A DNA stretch of 64,000 nucleotides. Source: Rutstroemia sp. NJR-2017a BVV2. Lineage: Eukaryota > Ascomycota > Leotiomycetes > Helotiales > Rutstroemiaceae. Of the stretch, positions 1-11,990 are shown piece after piece. The DNA lies in assembly GCA_002946415.1 (NCBI GenBank), contig NJPS01000031.1, forward strand, positions 186,001-250,000, in the 5' to 3' direction. The position numbers and the translations under genes are program-made. Position 1 is the stretch's first letter. The number at the start of each line of letters is the position of its first letter. The notes under the pieces are model-generated. The model was not told the DNA's origin and searched no databases. It saw only the letters and a program-made list of their open reading frames with translations.

Positions 1-525
1 ATAAATTCGTAAAAAGCAGGGTCTTTACTGAAATGGGATCCGACTTTGGTCATGTCCAAAAAGATTTCGGGGTCATTGATATGAAGCTCATTGGGGGCGA
101 TTCGGATTACGGGCCCTGCAAAGTGAAGTCAGTACTCGAGACTAGTTGGCATCATTGATATCAAAGACGTGAACGTACCTAGCTTTTTATGCTGCCTTTC
201 TATTTCGAATAGAAGCTGTCCCTTCTGGTGGAAATTCCAATACCATTCGTACCTATTTTGTAATGTTCAGAGAGAAATCCAAGGCCCTGAAATTGTGAGG
301 CAGAATGAATCTAACTCACCATGGCTTCGATACTACAGCAAGAGATGGGCCTGGATATCGAGATAATGGATGTAGAAAAAGTCGATATAGCGCTCGAAAG
401 ATCCAAAACAACAAATAAAAACCTCCAATAGCTAGCAAGCTTTGAAAACTAATAAGGCCTGCGGCGACTTGTTTGCTCCCATTCCAGCTAACTCCAGAAG
501 TGAGGTTTTGGTATCGCGATGACAT
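1..525 (-). CDS. Cytochrome P450, N-terminal part (runs off left edge)
   Basis: Haem monooxygenase of the fungal microsomal P450 type, probably an oxidative tailoring enzyme of the adjacent polyketide cluster. Three exons can be joined: 525-320, 252-179 and 115 to beyond 1, with donors GTGAGT and GTACGT and acceptors TAG and CAG. The start (MSSRYQ) precedes a hydrophobic anchor (LLAIGGFYLLFWIF), then the typical hinge RLFLHPLSRYPGPSL. Exon 2 supplies WYWNFHQKGQLLFEIERQHK and exon 3 GPVIRIAPNELHINDPEIF, both standard for the N-terminal beta region of fungal P450s that act in secondary metabolism. The I-helix and the haem-binding cysteine lie outside the window, so activity cannot be judged. 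It is transcribed away from the FAD oxidase at 2165. Confidence 0.88.
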
Positions 526-1164
526 TTTCGTTGTATGATCTTGGAAGTGTCCAGTTTCGTGAGGCTGTTGTATTTGGACTTTGGTGTATGTTTTGAAAAC
601 GGCTCGTTCCAGATTCTGGACCCCAAATCCGGTTGCTGACTGTAACCTAACCTCGCCAGCCAACTGCAGATGCAGCTGCAGACCCCTGCTATCTAGATAA
701 CACAGTCCAACCACGGGCGTCAACTCCCGACCTCCCAATTTAGTAATAACAAACGGCAGTCATGCAATGATACCCACCATTTCGGTCATGGAAGATACAG
801 AAAGTCCGCGACCGACTAAAGCCACATCCACTTGAAAGTTTCAATGCACCCCACCGATATACGCAGGCCACCGAATATATTATTTGTGGGTTGATTTCTC
901 AACCGTGGCACCAGAATCACTTCAATCAGTGCAGTGGTTCAGGTAAGGCTGATTCTCTAAACTATGGTCTGAGAGCCCTTACTATATAGACGTGCTCTCC
1001 TGTACTACTCTGAATGCCCTTATGTAGGCCTATGCCGTACAATTGAATGATTCCTGTAGTCTCTCCCGTAGTCCATTGAATCTCATTCCCGACATTATTG
1101 TTATTTTTCTTCTTATGCCTCTTTCCTATACTCTCCTTTGCTTATTTGTAGTATATTACTACTA
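526..1164. other. Non-coding spacer upstream of the P450
   Basis: Part of the divergent spacer between the P450 and the FAD oxidase. It should contain the P450 promoter. I see no supported gene; the reading frame above 525 has no coding character before the MSSRYQ start. Confidence 0.5.
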
Positions 1165-1410
1165 CTACCAGCTATAGAGAAGCTTTCTCGCAAGCCCGAA
1201 TTGGCCTAGCCTCCCACTTTGGATTGATTGCCTTGCTACTCGGGGCCCTGACACTAGCTCAGATACGAGCTTTTGGAACTGTGCCCCTCTGCTCCAAGTA
1301 ATCTGGGGTTGTTTATCACAGAATAGGAGGAAATGCTCAGCCGTCTCCCTTCCATTTCCACATAAGCACTCTCCAGATTCTATTCTTGTGACTCTTGCTG
1401 ACCGAATATA
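1165..1410 (-). mobile_element. Degraded LINE (non-LTR retrotransposon) 3' end
   Basis: Read on the minus strand, 1410 to 1165 is open in one frame and gives IESGECLCGNGRETAEHFLLFC, then a tryptophan-ending tail and consecutive TAG TAG TAG stops. The CxCG...ETxxHxLLxC pattern is the CCHC-type motif at the C-terminus of Tad1/I-clade fungal LINE polyproteins, after the RNase H region. A TAG/TAA-rich tail follows, as expected at a LINE 3' end. Upstream of 1410 the frame breaks up, and no reverse transcriptase is recognisable within the window. This is a dead 5'-truncated or decayed copy inside the cluster spacer. Confidence 0.62.
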
Positions 1411-2164
1411 TTAAATGCAGTGCAAAAATGTTTAGCAACCTGGCTAGAGTGCTTTTTGGCCCCCCCCAGATAGAGTGACTGCAGATGATCTTTGGCGGAA
1501 TTGATAAATGCTCCAATGAGAAACCAAAGCCTCGGACGATTCGCCCAGTGTGAATTTCTCCAGGGGTGGACTAGTCAGATAACACGTGATGTATAGCCCG
1601 ACAATCTTTACCAGTCTTGTAACCTCGTGTGTTGCTTTTTTCGTGGCTTTGTTCGTTTCTCGGTCAAACCTAGAATAAGCAGGTGGAAACTGAAAGTATC
1701 TGCCCCATAGTTACCCTTACTACCACATTTCTGGATCCTTCAAGATCCTTTCAAGCTCTTACACTACGTTCTTCCCGTTGCATTTCGGGGACTTATTATT
1801 AGCTACTAATCAAAAAGATGGACTCGATGTTCGATTAGACCTCAGGTCAGGTAAGTATGACGAATGGCTTTGTGGTATATGCGACAGTGCCTTTTACTTG
1901 CCTGCTTCAATTTCAAAGCTATGATGACCGCAAAAACTTCCAACCCTAGTTTTTCTCTTGTTGGAAAGAAGTGGATGAGGTGAGAGAGGCGTGGTAGATT
2001 CAGGAGAAGAACAACCAACTATGGAAATAGAGTAAATGAGTACTTATGGTTCAAAACCCCTAAGCTTAAGACTCCAGTATTCAATTGATATTTCAAAATA
2101 TTCATCCAACGTACAAAGGCATCAAGGACATCCCAAGGATATACATCGTGTACAGACAGCGACT
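1411..2164. other. Non-coding spacer upstream of the FAD oxidase
   Basis: No supported gene. It may contain further decayed LINE sequence just above 1410 and, near its right end, the promoter and leader of the FAD oxidase. Confidence 0.45.
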
Positions 2165-3854
2165 ATGAAGTACTCTTTTTACACAAACCCCTTTCTTCGT
2201 TTCATTTCTTTCTTTTTGATAGACCTGGCACTCGCTTCCAGAAGGTCATCATATGGAAATGCTACCCAGCTTAACTTCGCGTGTCAAAAGCTTCACTCTA
2301 AAGATTCAGATGCACTAGTTACCGCAGGAATGGGTGACGCATATACAGCACTCCGCGAGGCACACTTGTGAGTTAATCTTGTACTGGATGTTTGGAAAAT
2401 GAAACGTAAATTGAAAACACGTGTTGTACTAACACTTCCGCCATTATAGTTCAGCAGCTGCATGGAAATTTCCATCGTGCATCTACTCTCCAAGAACCAC
2501 TGATGAGCTTGCTCAAGCCCTCAAAATATTGCGTTCCTCTAATACAAAATTTGCTGTTCGTGGCAGTGGACACTCCCCGCTATCAGGATGGGCAAATATT
2601 GATAACAAGGTCCTCATCTCCATGAGCCAATTCAATTCCAAAGAGTATGATAAAGGTTCCGAGACGGTTCGACTCGGGTTTGGAAACACATGGGGGAGTG
2701 CATATGAATATCTGGAGCAGTTTAATCGGTTAGTCGTGGGCGGAAGAGCACCTAGTGTGGGTTTGGCAACAATCATAGGAGGTAAGGCATTAAAGTCATC
2801 AAAGTCAGCACCAACTAAGCAATGTGTCTTTAGGTGGCCTTTCTCATCTTTCCAACAAATATGGGTTCGTCTCAGATAATGTTGTTTCCTTCGAACTCAT
2901 GATGCCTAATGGCACCATGAAGCTTGTCAATGCAACATCCAGCCCGGATTTATTTTTCGCTCTGAAAGGTGGCTCAAATAACTATGGTAAGTAAAACCCG
3001 AAAATTATACAAGGAAAATTGAGTTAGAACTGAAAGGAATAGGGATCATTACCCATGCGACACTTCGCACTTACGAGGTGAAACGGGTATGGGGTGGAAG
3101 TATCATCTACTCAAATGAATACCGCGACCAACTTATGTTGGCATTTGCTGCGTATCAGCGATCTGGACAGCTTGACAGAAACTCTGCGCTTTTAAGCTAC
3201 ATGGGTATCAACAACAACACCATATATGTCACAATGATTCACTTGAATGCCACCGAACGCCCGGCTGCATTTCAGCCATTTTATGAAATCCCGAATGTCT
3301 ACGATGGTACTGGCCTTCAGGACAACTTCACTGCTGTTATTAGCCAACAGATGGATCTCGTGGTGCCCAGGTGGACTTGGGGCGCAACTACTTTCTACCT
3401 TGATGAGGCCACATATGTCGAGGTTGCCCAAATCTGTCAAAATGCGACCGCTGGCCTTGCCGGCATCAATGGGGGCACCATGGTCCTGATGCCTCAGCCT
3501 ATCTCTACGTCAATGATCTCCGAGTCTCTTGCGAGAGGGGAAAGCCCAATGGTCTCTGGTCTGACTAGCAAAGCTCAACTTTGGTTCAGCATCAATGTTG
3601 GATGGAACTTTGCATCCGACGATAGTAAAGTCGAAGCGCTCCTTCTCGACACTTTCAAGAAGATTGACAACATGACCAAAAAACGTAAGCAACACGACCA
3701 GTTCATCTTCCAAAACGACGCCTTCAGTACACAGAATACACTCATTAGCTATGGCAAGAAGACCTTTGATAGACTACAAAAGGTTAGCCGGGAAGTAGAT
3801 CCGGATAGAATGTTTCAGAGACTTGTTCCAGGTGGATTCAAGATTGGCGTTTAA
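2165..3854 (+). CDS. Secreted FAD-linked oxidase (PCMH-type, berberine-bridge-like)
   Basis: Flavoprotein oxidase of the FAD-binding PCMH family, likely acting on the polyketide or its intermediates. Four exons: 2165-2367, 2450-2781, 2834-2986 and 3043-3854, giving 499 residues. The start MKYSFYTNPF begins a hydrophobic signal peptide ending near LALASRR. The FAD domain shows RGSGHSPLSGW with His109, the usual site of the histidyl-FAD bond, and later VGLATIIGGGLSH. The second (cysteinyl) attachment site of bicovalent members is absent, so flavin is probably held by one bond. Several NxS/T sequons fit secretion. The C-terminus (VDPDRMFQRLVPGGFKIGV) matches the usual end of fungal members. All introns join in frame with good splice sites. 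Confidence 0.9.
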
Positions 3855-4793
3855 GTTGCCAGAAAGAATGTAAGAAAGATTGACGAGCTGTATTTTTATT
3901 TTTATTGTAAATGTACGTATGTATCATACTTGGAAGAAGAGGGAAAAGGGGGCATGGTAATAGCTATCAAATAATTATGTGCAGTACTGATTGAGTGGTG
4001 ATGTTGGATGCATGTATGTGAAGCAGAACACCACACCAGAGTCCACTGATATAAAAGCTACAATTGCCACTCGATCAGGAGTGGCGTTACCTTTGGTTTC
4101 ACAATGCACGTACTGTATATGCACCCATTCAACTCTGGACTACCAGCATCATTATTTCCTATTTGGGAAGTTCAACTTCCGGAGATCCCAGGCATTTTGC
4201 ATATATATATACGCTCTCTTTTCCATAGTATTAGCGAGACGGGGACGAAGAGATCAATTCAATGCTTTATATTAGTTACTACACTCTTATGCCCATCATC
4301 GTAGTTCTCAACCATCCAATACAACCAACCCCGCCAACCCCGCCAACCCCGCCAAGCTGCCTCAAGGCTGCCAAGCTTCACCTCGTCCAAAATATAGAGG
4401 TTGAAGATTTATTGGACATTTTATCTAAACTACAAAGCACACCTACGTTCGACTCTTCTGTTCAGCGACAACTGTGAAAACGTTGATATATGTATTATTA
4501 AGTGAATAACAATTAGAGATGTTAAATTTCCTTGAGAAGCCTGAAGGTACATGGCCAAACTTTTCTACTATTTTTCACAAATTTAAACCGATCAATAGTC
4601 CTCCTGAACGAGGGGTTCCGATCGATGAACTCTCTTCTCTTCAATTAAAAAGACGAAATTTCTAATTAGGAAGAGCCCTGAGTTCAAGATCAATAGCAAG
4701 TTTCCCTTTCGACTCTTCCGTATATCCCTCAACAAACCGATTACCATACGGCTGCATCCAAGTATCTACTCAACAATCAGCCAACCATCCATC
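3855..4793. other. Spacer with a short tandem repeat, no gene seen
   Basis: Downstream region of the FAD oxidase. It holds AT-rich sequence, a 9-bp tandem repeat at 4325-4354, and no reading frame with coding character. Confidence 0.45.
4325..4354. repeat. Tandem 9-bp repeat (CCAACCCCG)
   Basis: About three and a third perfect head-to-tail copies of CCAACCCCG in otherwise AT-rich spacer. Confidence 0.9.
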
Positions 4794-5160
4794 TCACTCA
4801 AACCTCACAAATTCAGAACCCCTCACTATGGGACCATGGATAGTAGCAGGCTTATCTCTCGCAGACCCACAAATAATCTTCGCAGCTTCTGGCCCAATAT
4901 CAAGTCTCGGAAAACCTTGTCTGATGAGATTTACCTGAGAGTATTCGATGGGCACGTACGCCTCTCAAAGCAAATATAGGAGTTCTGCAGAGGTATACCC
5001 AAATTGCTGGACTTTCAGGGCTGCTATGCCGTAGACTTTGCCGCTCTAGCCTTTTTCCACGAGCAGGGGACATCTGGAAAGCCCAGAGCCAAAAATGTCT
5101 GGATATGGAGACTGGTACCTGTCGTGAACACACCCACAGGCTCGTGCTTCGCCGGAGAGT
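4794..5160 (-). pseudogene. Unrecognised gene relic with in-frame stops
   Basis: On the minus strand one frame reads with coding quality from about 5155 down to a stop at 4794, ending in GPEAAKIICGSARDKPATIHGP and FVRFE. It is interrupted by a TAG after LLVEKG and a TGA after AELLYLL; both are one C-to-T change away from Gln (CAG) and Arg (CGA) codons. Upstream of about 5100 a second frame (VGVFTTGTSLHIQTFLALGF) looks like the better continuation, implying a frameshift. I do not recognise the family. It is a decayed former cluster gene or an inserted fragment. Confidence 0.5.
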
Positions 5161-6308
5161 AGCAGGAGCGTAAACTACTACCACTCAAGTATTCTATGTG
5201 AATGATCCATACTAGGAAGGTAGATATTTGATTCTATTGGTTCATGTATGCAGTGAGGAGGCGAGGAAGAGTAAACGCAAGTTTGGTTATTATTAGATGT
5301 GGATGCACAGTCTGGTTACAGGCGTTCGTTGTATCTGCTTTTTCTTTGGTGGTATTACGCCTTTTTTTAGTCCCGAAAAAGCAATCCAAATTTTTGGTCT
5401 TTCCCAATGTACTGCTGGCTCCGTCTCGGTGAGTATTTCGGGGCTTATATGCTATCGGCGGTTATTGGTTAAATGGAAGAGCGGCGTGGCGTGGCGAGGC
5501 GTGGTTATTGGCTTGCTTGGTTACACTAATTTCAATTGTGCAACTTGATGTTGGTCGGGGCTGCGGAACTGGAATCATAATCTCGCCGAGTAGGATAATA
5601 CACGTTGATGTAGCCCGTGCCACAAACGGGCAGGTTTTTCTGACCCGAAGAGCTAGGATAAGGAGCGAGAGATTACGTCTTGTGGGGGAGGGTCCTGCCG
5701 CACCGTTGCGTACATTAGTGTGGCAGTAGTGCGGCAGGGTGCTCAGGCAAATGCCGCAGGAACCATGTCGATAGTGTGAGCGTAGTAAAATTCAGATACG
5801 TACGAAGTAAGTTTATACGAAGGGATTTATCTGTACTAATTCAAATCTCACCTAATAGTATCTTCGTAGATACAATCTACTTTAGTATAAGCCCGAAATT
5901 CTCACCGAGTTTATCTGGTGTAACCTATATAGAATATTTGTGTGTGGTATGCAAAAATAGAGCTGAAAGTTGGTGGGCTCGGATATGCAAGATGAACCCC
6001 GAAGCCCGAAGCTTATCCAGGTTCTCGTATTTGTTTGGTTGTTGCATTTAGCCAGTCGAGACAAGCAACAAGCTGCCTTGCCAACATGCAACCAACATAA
6101 CTTACAAGTACAGAAGGCCATAGAAACCTTGCAGCCTACCGGTAGCCCATTCGAGGAAGATCGGCAGTTTTTCCACGCGAGGTGAGGACACTTATTAACC
6201 ATGCAAACGGCTAACACTTCCATTATTTGAAGCTTTACCACATTCACAGACCTATTTTTTCCACGGCGTTGAGTTCACAGATACACTTCCCCAGCTTACG
6301 ATATCATC
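5161..6308. other. Spacer upstream of the SDR, no gene seen
   Basis: Holds the SDR promoter. Short open frames here have low-complexity or AT-biased translations and no family features. Confidence 0.45.
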
Positions 6309-7351
6309 ATGGGCGGCTTCTTTGGTTTCATGTACCGGCAAACGGTATTCACCCCCAAGCCAATCCCGGCGGAAAGGTCGCTTTCTGGCAACACCGTCCT
6401 CATCACAGGAGCAAACATAGGCTTGGGCTTTGAAGCAGCTCGTGAAATAGCTTCGCACAAACCATCGCGTCTTATTCTCGCAGTTAGAGATATTGCAAAG
6501 GGGGAGGCCGCCCGAAAAGAAATCTCCAAAGGCTCTCCCGATTGCAATATTGAGGTGTGGCCGATTGACTACGATTCCTATGACAGCATCATATCCTTCA
6601 GCCAAAGAGTAGCAACACTTGATCGTCTAGATTATGCCCTTCTGAGTGCTGGTATCAAACAGTTGCGGTATACAACTGCTCACACCGGCCACGAGGCGAA
6701 CTTACAGATCAATCATCTTGCAACATCACTGCTCTCCCTGCTTCTTCTCCCTACCCTTCGGCGAACCGAAAAATTGACTGGCAAGCCTTCTCGACTCACT
6801 ATCGTATCCTCAGAAGGACACTTCTGGATCCCGTTCAAGGAACGTACAGCACCCAATATCCTCGCACGCATGGACGAAAAAGAGACTTTTGGAAGCCAAA
6901 TGCAAAGATACTATACCACGAAATTATTGAATATCCTATGGGTCCGAGAGTTGGCAAGCAGAGTTGGAGCGAAGGAAGTTATCATCAATACCTTGAACCC
7001 TGGCTTCTGCTACAGTAGTCTCCATCGCCATGAGAGTTCAGGCATCACCAAGATATTTTTGTGGTTATTTGGTTGGACGACGGAACAGGGTGGACATTGT
7101 TTGGTGGATGCTTTGGTCGAACATGAGGATTCTCATGGCCTTTATATGAGCGAGCAGAAGATTACAGAGTATGTCCCCTCTTTTATTTTGATTTGCCTTT
7201 TTGCATGAATCTTTACTAATATATATTTTCCCATAGACCATCAAGTTTTGTTCTATCAGACGAAGGCGAAGTTGCACAAAAGAAGGTATGGGATGAAACG
7301 ATCGCATTGTTGAAGAGAGAGGCACCAGGCGCAGATATTGTCATTCCATGA
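6309..7351 (+). CDS. Short-chain dehydrogenase/reductase (retinol-dehydrogenase-like)
   Basis: NAD(P)-dependent oxidoreductase, classical SDR fold, likely a tailoring ketoreductase or alcohol dehydrogenase of the cluster. Two exons, 6309-7168 and 7237-7351, joined at a GTATGT donor and CATAG acceptor, giving 324 residues. The N-terminal extension MGGFFGFMYRQ is followed by the cofactor motif TGANIGLG (33-40), the catalytic-Ser strand IVSSEG, and the YxxxK pair at Tyr201/Lys205 (YYTTK), so the active site is intact. The LNPGFCYSSL motif after the active site is typical of fungal secondary-metabolite SDRs. Without the second exon the protein would lose its C-terminal 38 residues. Confidence 0.9.
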
Positions 7352-7947
7352 TTGATCTTTGATTTGCTAGAGGGTAGATATAGTACAGTGTGGAACTTTT
7401 TCGATATCTGGAATACAAATATTTCCCACCATTTCCTGTTCTGATTTGTTGAATAGATTCTTATATACTTTACTGTTATGAAAATTTATTTAAATATAAA
7501 CTTTTCCAAGACTATTTCTCTCTAAGATTTAATGTCACGGGAAATGAGGCTCAAAATGTTGATGTGGAGTAACCAGTAATTAGCCGACTGAGCATATCAG
7601 TCACCAAGCCCTCTCTCTGATTAAGCATCTCGAGCTCAGAATGAGCATATAAATAGTGGCTCAGATGCTCAGTTAGGGAGGGGTTAATCAACTGTCACTT
7701 AATCATTTTATGCCTAACTATTCACTCACGTGATAACCTCATAATATAACACGTTATAATCAGTTCCCAAGTCTATATTCAAGAGTTTATCTGAAGCCAC
7801 TATATAGTAATACTGTAAGAATGAAATATACAACAATTGGTTTCAACGATACTTTGAGACGACCACCAACTTCACCAAATTTTCCGCACCCAATGCCTCA
7901 TCCTTCAATGCCTCATCCTTGGTTCGTGGTTAACAGAGCCGTTGCTG
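7352..7947. other. AT-rich intergenic region between convergent genes
   Basis: Lies between the 3' ends of the SDR and the membrane protein. Rich in short inverted motifs around GAGCTC, CTGAGCAT and CACGTG; possibly a decayed repeat, but nothing identifiable. Confidence 0.4.
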
Positions 7948-9337
7948 CTAATTCTTTCCCACTCGGACTTCCCATGCACTTGTCTTATTGATTCCATTCG
8001 AGTTGACTGTGTCTTTAGAGAGCCCGTTCTCACCTAACTCAACCTCATAAGATCTTCCATATCCATTTTCTTGTGGCCATGCCTCGATATCCTCGATTGA
8101 TGCACTCCCCTTTGGATTACCATCTTTGCTCGTCAATCTCTCTATGCTGCCACCCTTTGGATAAGCCTCCAGAGAAACATTGCCATAACTTTCCGTCTTG
8201 GTATTCTGTGAAGTGCCGGTGCGGCTATATCCGGTTGTGAGAAGACTAAACACGCTGGAATCAACCATCGCAGTTCGTATGCGTAAAACCGAAGTTGCGA
8301 GGAAAGGAACACATGCGGAGATGATTTCGAGGTAAAGCTCAAGGGAGTTCAATATTCCCGGAACTTCGCCATCATGAATGAAGTCGGCAGGGTTCTCGTC
8401 TATTATCATTTTGAACCTGAAGCCTACAATGAACAGAATTCTTCTTGGGATTAGCGCTGATCATATCTTCAATGCAAATGATTGAGCACTTACGAAACTC
8501 CAAGGCTGAACATGGCGCTGATACCAATCTTTCTGTGGCGGCTAATTCTCAAGGTCCAAATCACCGGAAAGGGTAGAAGAATAATAAACAAATCCAATGC
8601 GAGATTGACACTCCCAATAACGATAAAACCATTCGCCTGGCTAATACCACAGGTAGCTCCGGGCACCGAGGGGTTGTAATTTGCTGCGAAAGGCCTGCAT
8701 TCTAAACAAAGCCCTATGATGAATCCGAAGAAGAAGAGAACAACGAACACCATGGTTCCACGAACAGTCCATATAAACCAATTGACAATACCGAATAACT
8801 CGAGGTAAACGAAAAGGATGGACAGCTTGCAACAAGTAACCGCAGCGTTCCAGACCCAAAAACCCGCATAAGTTATTTTGGCTGCATCTAGCAGATGTGT
8901 GGGATCGGTTGCTAGAATTTGGCTCATGTGGAGGCCGACTCCCCATTTGTATGCTGATTATATCTGTCAGTGAACTGTGAAGATTGCTCAAGGTGTCTGC
9001 CAATCTTTATGTCGTGATGAAGTAGCTTACCAACAATTTTTCGAAAGAGGTCTCCAAGTGCAAACAGCTACGTTCATAATCAGCCACGAAATATCTTTAG
9101 GGTCTTTAAGAAAAGAGCTTCCCCCAGGTTCATGAGATGAAAAGGTTTGCTACTTACCCAAGCGGCAATTATGAGGAAATCTCCCGTCTTAAGCTTCTGC
9201 TGATTCAATCTTCTCGACCATAGCCTCATCAATAGAACAATCAATCCAGCGACAACACCACCGGTTGAGGCCCCAAGCACCTGAACACCAATCGGATTTG
9301 GAGGAAGTGGCTGAATCGGCATGTTAAATTCGCTCAT
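7948..9337 (-). CDS. Rhodopsin-like fungal integral membrane protein (PTH11-related type)
   Basis: Seven-helix plasma-membrane protein of the fungal 'rhodopsin domain' family, members of which are common in and beside secondary-metabolite clusters; their ligands are mostly unknown. Four exons: 9337-9158, 9067-9031 (only 37 bp), 8953-8494 and 8416-7948, giving 381 residues. It starts MSEFNMPIQPLPPNP. The first helix is VVAGLIVLLMRLW; YKWGVGLHMSQIL and the helix WNAAVTCCKLSILFVYLELF are hallmark segments. The last helices (IISACVPFLATSVLRIRTAM) are followed by a hydrophilic tail of about 100 residues. Its role in the cluster (sensing, export or none) is inference. It is divergent from the O-methyltransferase across a 1.2 kb promoter region. 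Confidence 0.82.
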
Positions 9338-10539
9338 TTTGAAGTACTTGTTTTCGCAATGAAAAGCTTAACTGAAGAAAGAAGCAGAGCTTTGATGAGT
9401 GATGTATTAAAAAGATGTTTCTATACCGTTGGTATCTCTTCTTCCAACACGGAATTACAACGACACTGGCCATTGCGAGAACTCCTTCCAAAAGCAATGG
9501 AACCTAAGAGGCGTAGTAATGCATTGTAGAGACAAGGTTCAAGCTCCAATAGGTAAATGATGAGGGGCTTTGTGGCGTTTGTTAGTCCAGACATAGCCAC
9601 CGAGAGACTTACGGTACGCTTCAGATAATGTAACTGCGAGATAATGACAAGCATTCAAGAAGGATGCATGTGGTGTAGAACGGGAAACACGTTTGGGCAA
9701 GGATTCATACACATACATATTATCGCTTTCAGCCAACCAAACATATACCTAACCAGTATACTTACATAATGTAGGTCAGTCTTAAATTAAATATCAGTCT
9801 CTTCAATCTACTTAGATTTACAAATCAGTTTTTAGTTATGATTTTAAATCCTTTAAAAATAAATACCAAACAAATATTTTGTATAAATTATACCAAGAGA
9901 TTTGGTATCATACAAGATAAGCTCGGTGAGAACTAAAGATACTATTAGGTAAAATTTGAATTGGTGTGAACAGTCTTACAACATCTTGACGGCACAGTAC
10001 GGCACAGTACGGCGCAGTACAGAGTATACACCAGATTTTCTTTGACTCCGACGTTTCCTGTTAGCATTCTCCGTAAGGTAGCATCAACGATATAGTGCGG
10101 CATATAATTCAAAGGATATGAACCAGTCGCTGCCACACTACCAATATATTCCATGCAACCAACACGCATTAGTCGCTGCTACCACAACTTCCAAAAGGGC
10201 TTACTGCTGCGTAAGCATACTTTCAAATGTAACACATCCAAGACGGAATCGGGGTAATCTTAAAACAAATACTAAGTATTTTTACATTGAAGATCTCAAA
10301 TAGCAGATATTATCAAAGATGAAGAATAAAGGTATACGATGCAAACATGCCTAATATATGAGGATAACAAAACCGACTCACATAATTGACTTCCTAGGAT
10401 TCCAAGTGAACTGTGGCAATGTAATACCAAATCGGACCCAAGTTTGATTTGTGAAGAATATCTGAATCAAACTCATTTTCTTGAGTAGAATCGTGATATT
10501 TTGATACTGGCCCAACTTTCTTGTCGACTTCAATACAAG
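9338..10539. other. Divergent promoter region, membrane protein / O-methyltransferase
   Basis: No supported gene. It separates two divergent starts and contains three adjacent 10-bp direct repeats at 9991-10020 inside otherwise AT-rich sequence. Confidence 0.5.
9991..10020. repeat. Three 10-bp direct repeats in a divergent promoter
   Basis: GGCACAGTAC occurs twice and is followed directly by GGCGCAGTAC. Exact 10-bp spacing, close to one helical turn, is compatible with an array of regulator-binding sites. Confidence 0.7.
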
Positions 10540-11990
10540 ATGGCATCAACAAGCCCTAGCAGCGACTCTGAACTTCTCAAGCTGGCGCAAAAAGTCAGTC
10601 AACTAACTTCCGAAATTGTTTCTCTTCTTTCGAACAATGGTCTCCCAGAACCAAACTTCTGGGCAACTTCACCGGATGTTCCTTCGAGTTCAAAATACAA
10701 CCAGCTTCGAGACTCGCTTAACGACACCGCATCAGATCTCATTCAACTGGTCAATGGTCCTAAAACAACCGCACGTAAGTTCCTCTGTGTACATCACGAT
10801 CTTGCAGCCTACCAAATAGCTTTCGACTACGATATCTTTACCGCTGTACCGGAAAATGGAGGTATAGAGCTCTCTCAGCTAGTGGAAGTGACAGGACTGG
10901 ATCGGGATCGGTTATCGCGTGTTATGAGATTGCTCTGCACGCAACGTATTTTCTCAGAAACCTCCTACAACACGTTTGCACATTCAAGTGGGAGCATTGT
11001 ATTCCGACATGACAAACAGTTGAAAGCTGCTGGAGACTACCAGTTGGATGAGATGTTCAAAGCTGCTTCGAGCACAGCGACTTTCATCCGGAAAGGAACT
11101 CTTCAAGAATACACTACTACTAGCCCATTCGAAGAGCATCATGGTGTGCCGCTTTTCAAGTATTATGAAAATAATCCTAAGTTAGCCGCACGATTTGCTC
11201 AAGCCATGGCGGGGGTAGCGAAATGTAAGTCAAGTTTCAACGTTAAGTTTTGGACCACGAACTGCGTTAATACATAGCAGTGGATCGCCCGATTGCAGAG
11301 CTTCGAGATGGCTTCTCTTGGAGCAGCATTCAGGAAGGCGAAGTTGTCGATATGGGAGGTGGGAGTGGACATGTGAGCGTTTCACTTCTTCGAGTAAGTC
11401 AATACATGAACTGAGGGTTGGTTTGACGACTAGAAGATATTAACCAACGTAGGCTTTCCCCAATCTCAAGATCGTAGTTCAGGATGCGAGTATGGATATG
11501 CTTTCTCAGTCCAAAACTCAAGATATGGATGATGTTCGTGGTCGTATTAGGTTCATGCAACACAACTTCTTCAATCAACAACCTGTTGTTGGCGCAGCGG
11601 CATATTTTATTCGACAATGCCTGCACAATTGGAATGATGAGGATTGTGTAAAGATATTCAAAAATCTCGTTCCAGCCTTAGAAGGTTGCAAACCTGGGAC
11701 CCCATTACTCATTAACGATACTATACTTCTGGAACCAGGCACTGCCACCCGTTTTGAGGAGCATGGACTGAGACAGGTAGACATGATGATGCTCGTGGCG
11801 CTTGGAGCAAAACAACGCACAGAAGCAGAGTTTAAAGATTTGCTAGAAAGGGCCGACAGCAGATTTGAGGTAAGTCAAGTCCCGTGATGGTGCAACTTTG
11901 TATCTGACTGTGATATTCACCACTTAGATCAAGAAGGTTTATAACAAAGGAAGCATGGGGTTATTGGAAGTCAACCTGAATTCTCATTAA
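10540..11990 (+). CDS. SAM-dependent O-methyltransferase (class I, plant-OMT-like)
   Basis: Transfers methyl from S-adenosylmethionine to a hydroxyl, presumably on the polyketide. Four exons: 10540-11224, 11281-11393, 11453-11869 and 11928-11990, all joining in frame, 425 residues. I take MASTSPSSDSE as the start. The N-terminal half is the dimerisation winged helix (LDRDRLSRVMRLLCTQRIF). The SAM motif VVDMGGGSGHVS lies near residue 253 and the catalytic base His324 in LHNWNDEDC, as in the COMT-like family. The last exon adds IKKVYNKGSMGLLEVNL, the usual C-terminal strand. All key residues are present, so it should be active. The HR-PKS follows in the same orientation after 1.1 kb. Confidence 0.92.

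Noticed and set aside
7352..7947. Possible LTR or MITE from inverted GAGCTC/CTGAGCAT motifs, with similar motifs at 21490-21690
   Set aside because: I could not find a consistent terminal repeat or target-site duplication by eye.
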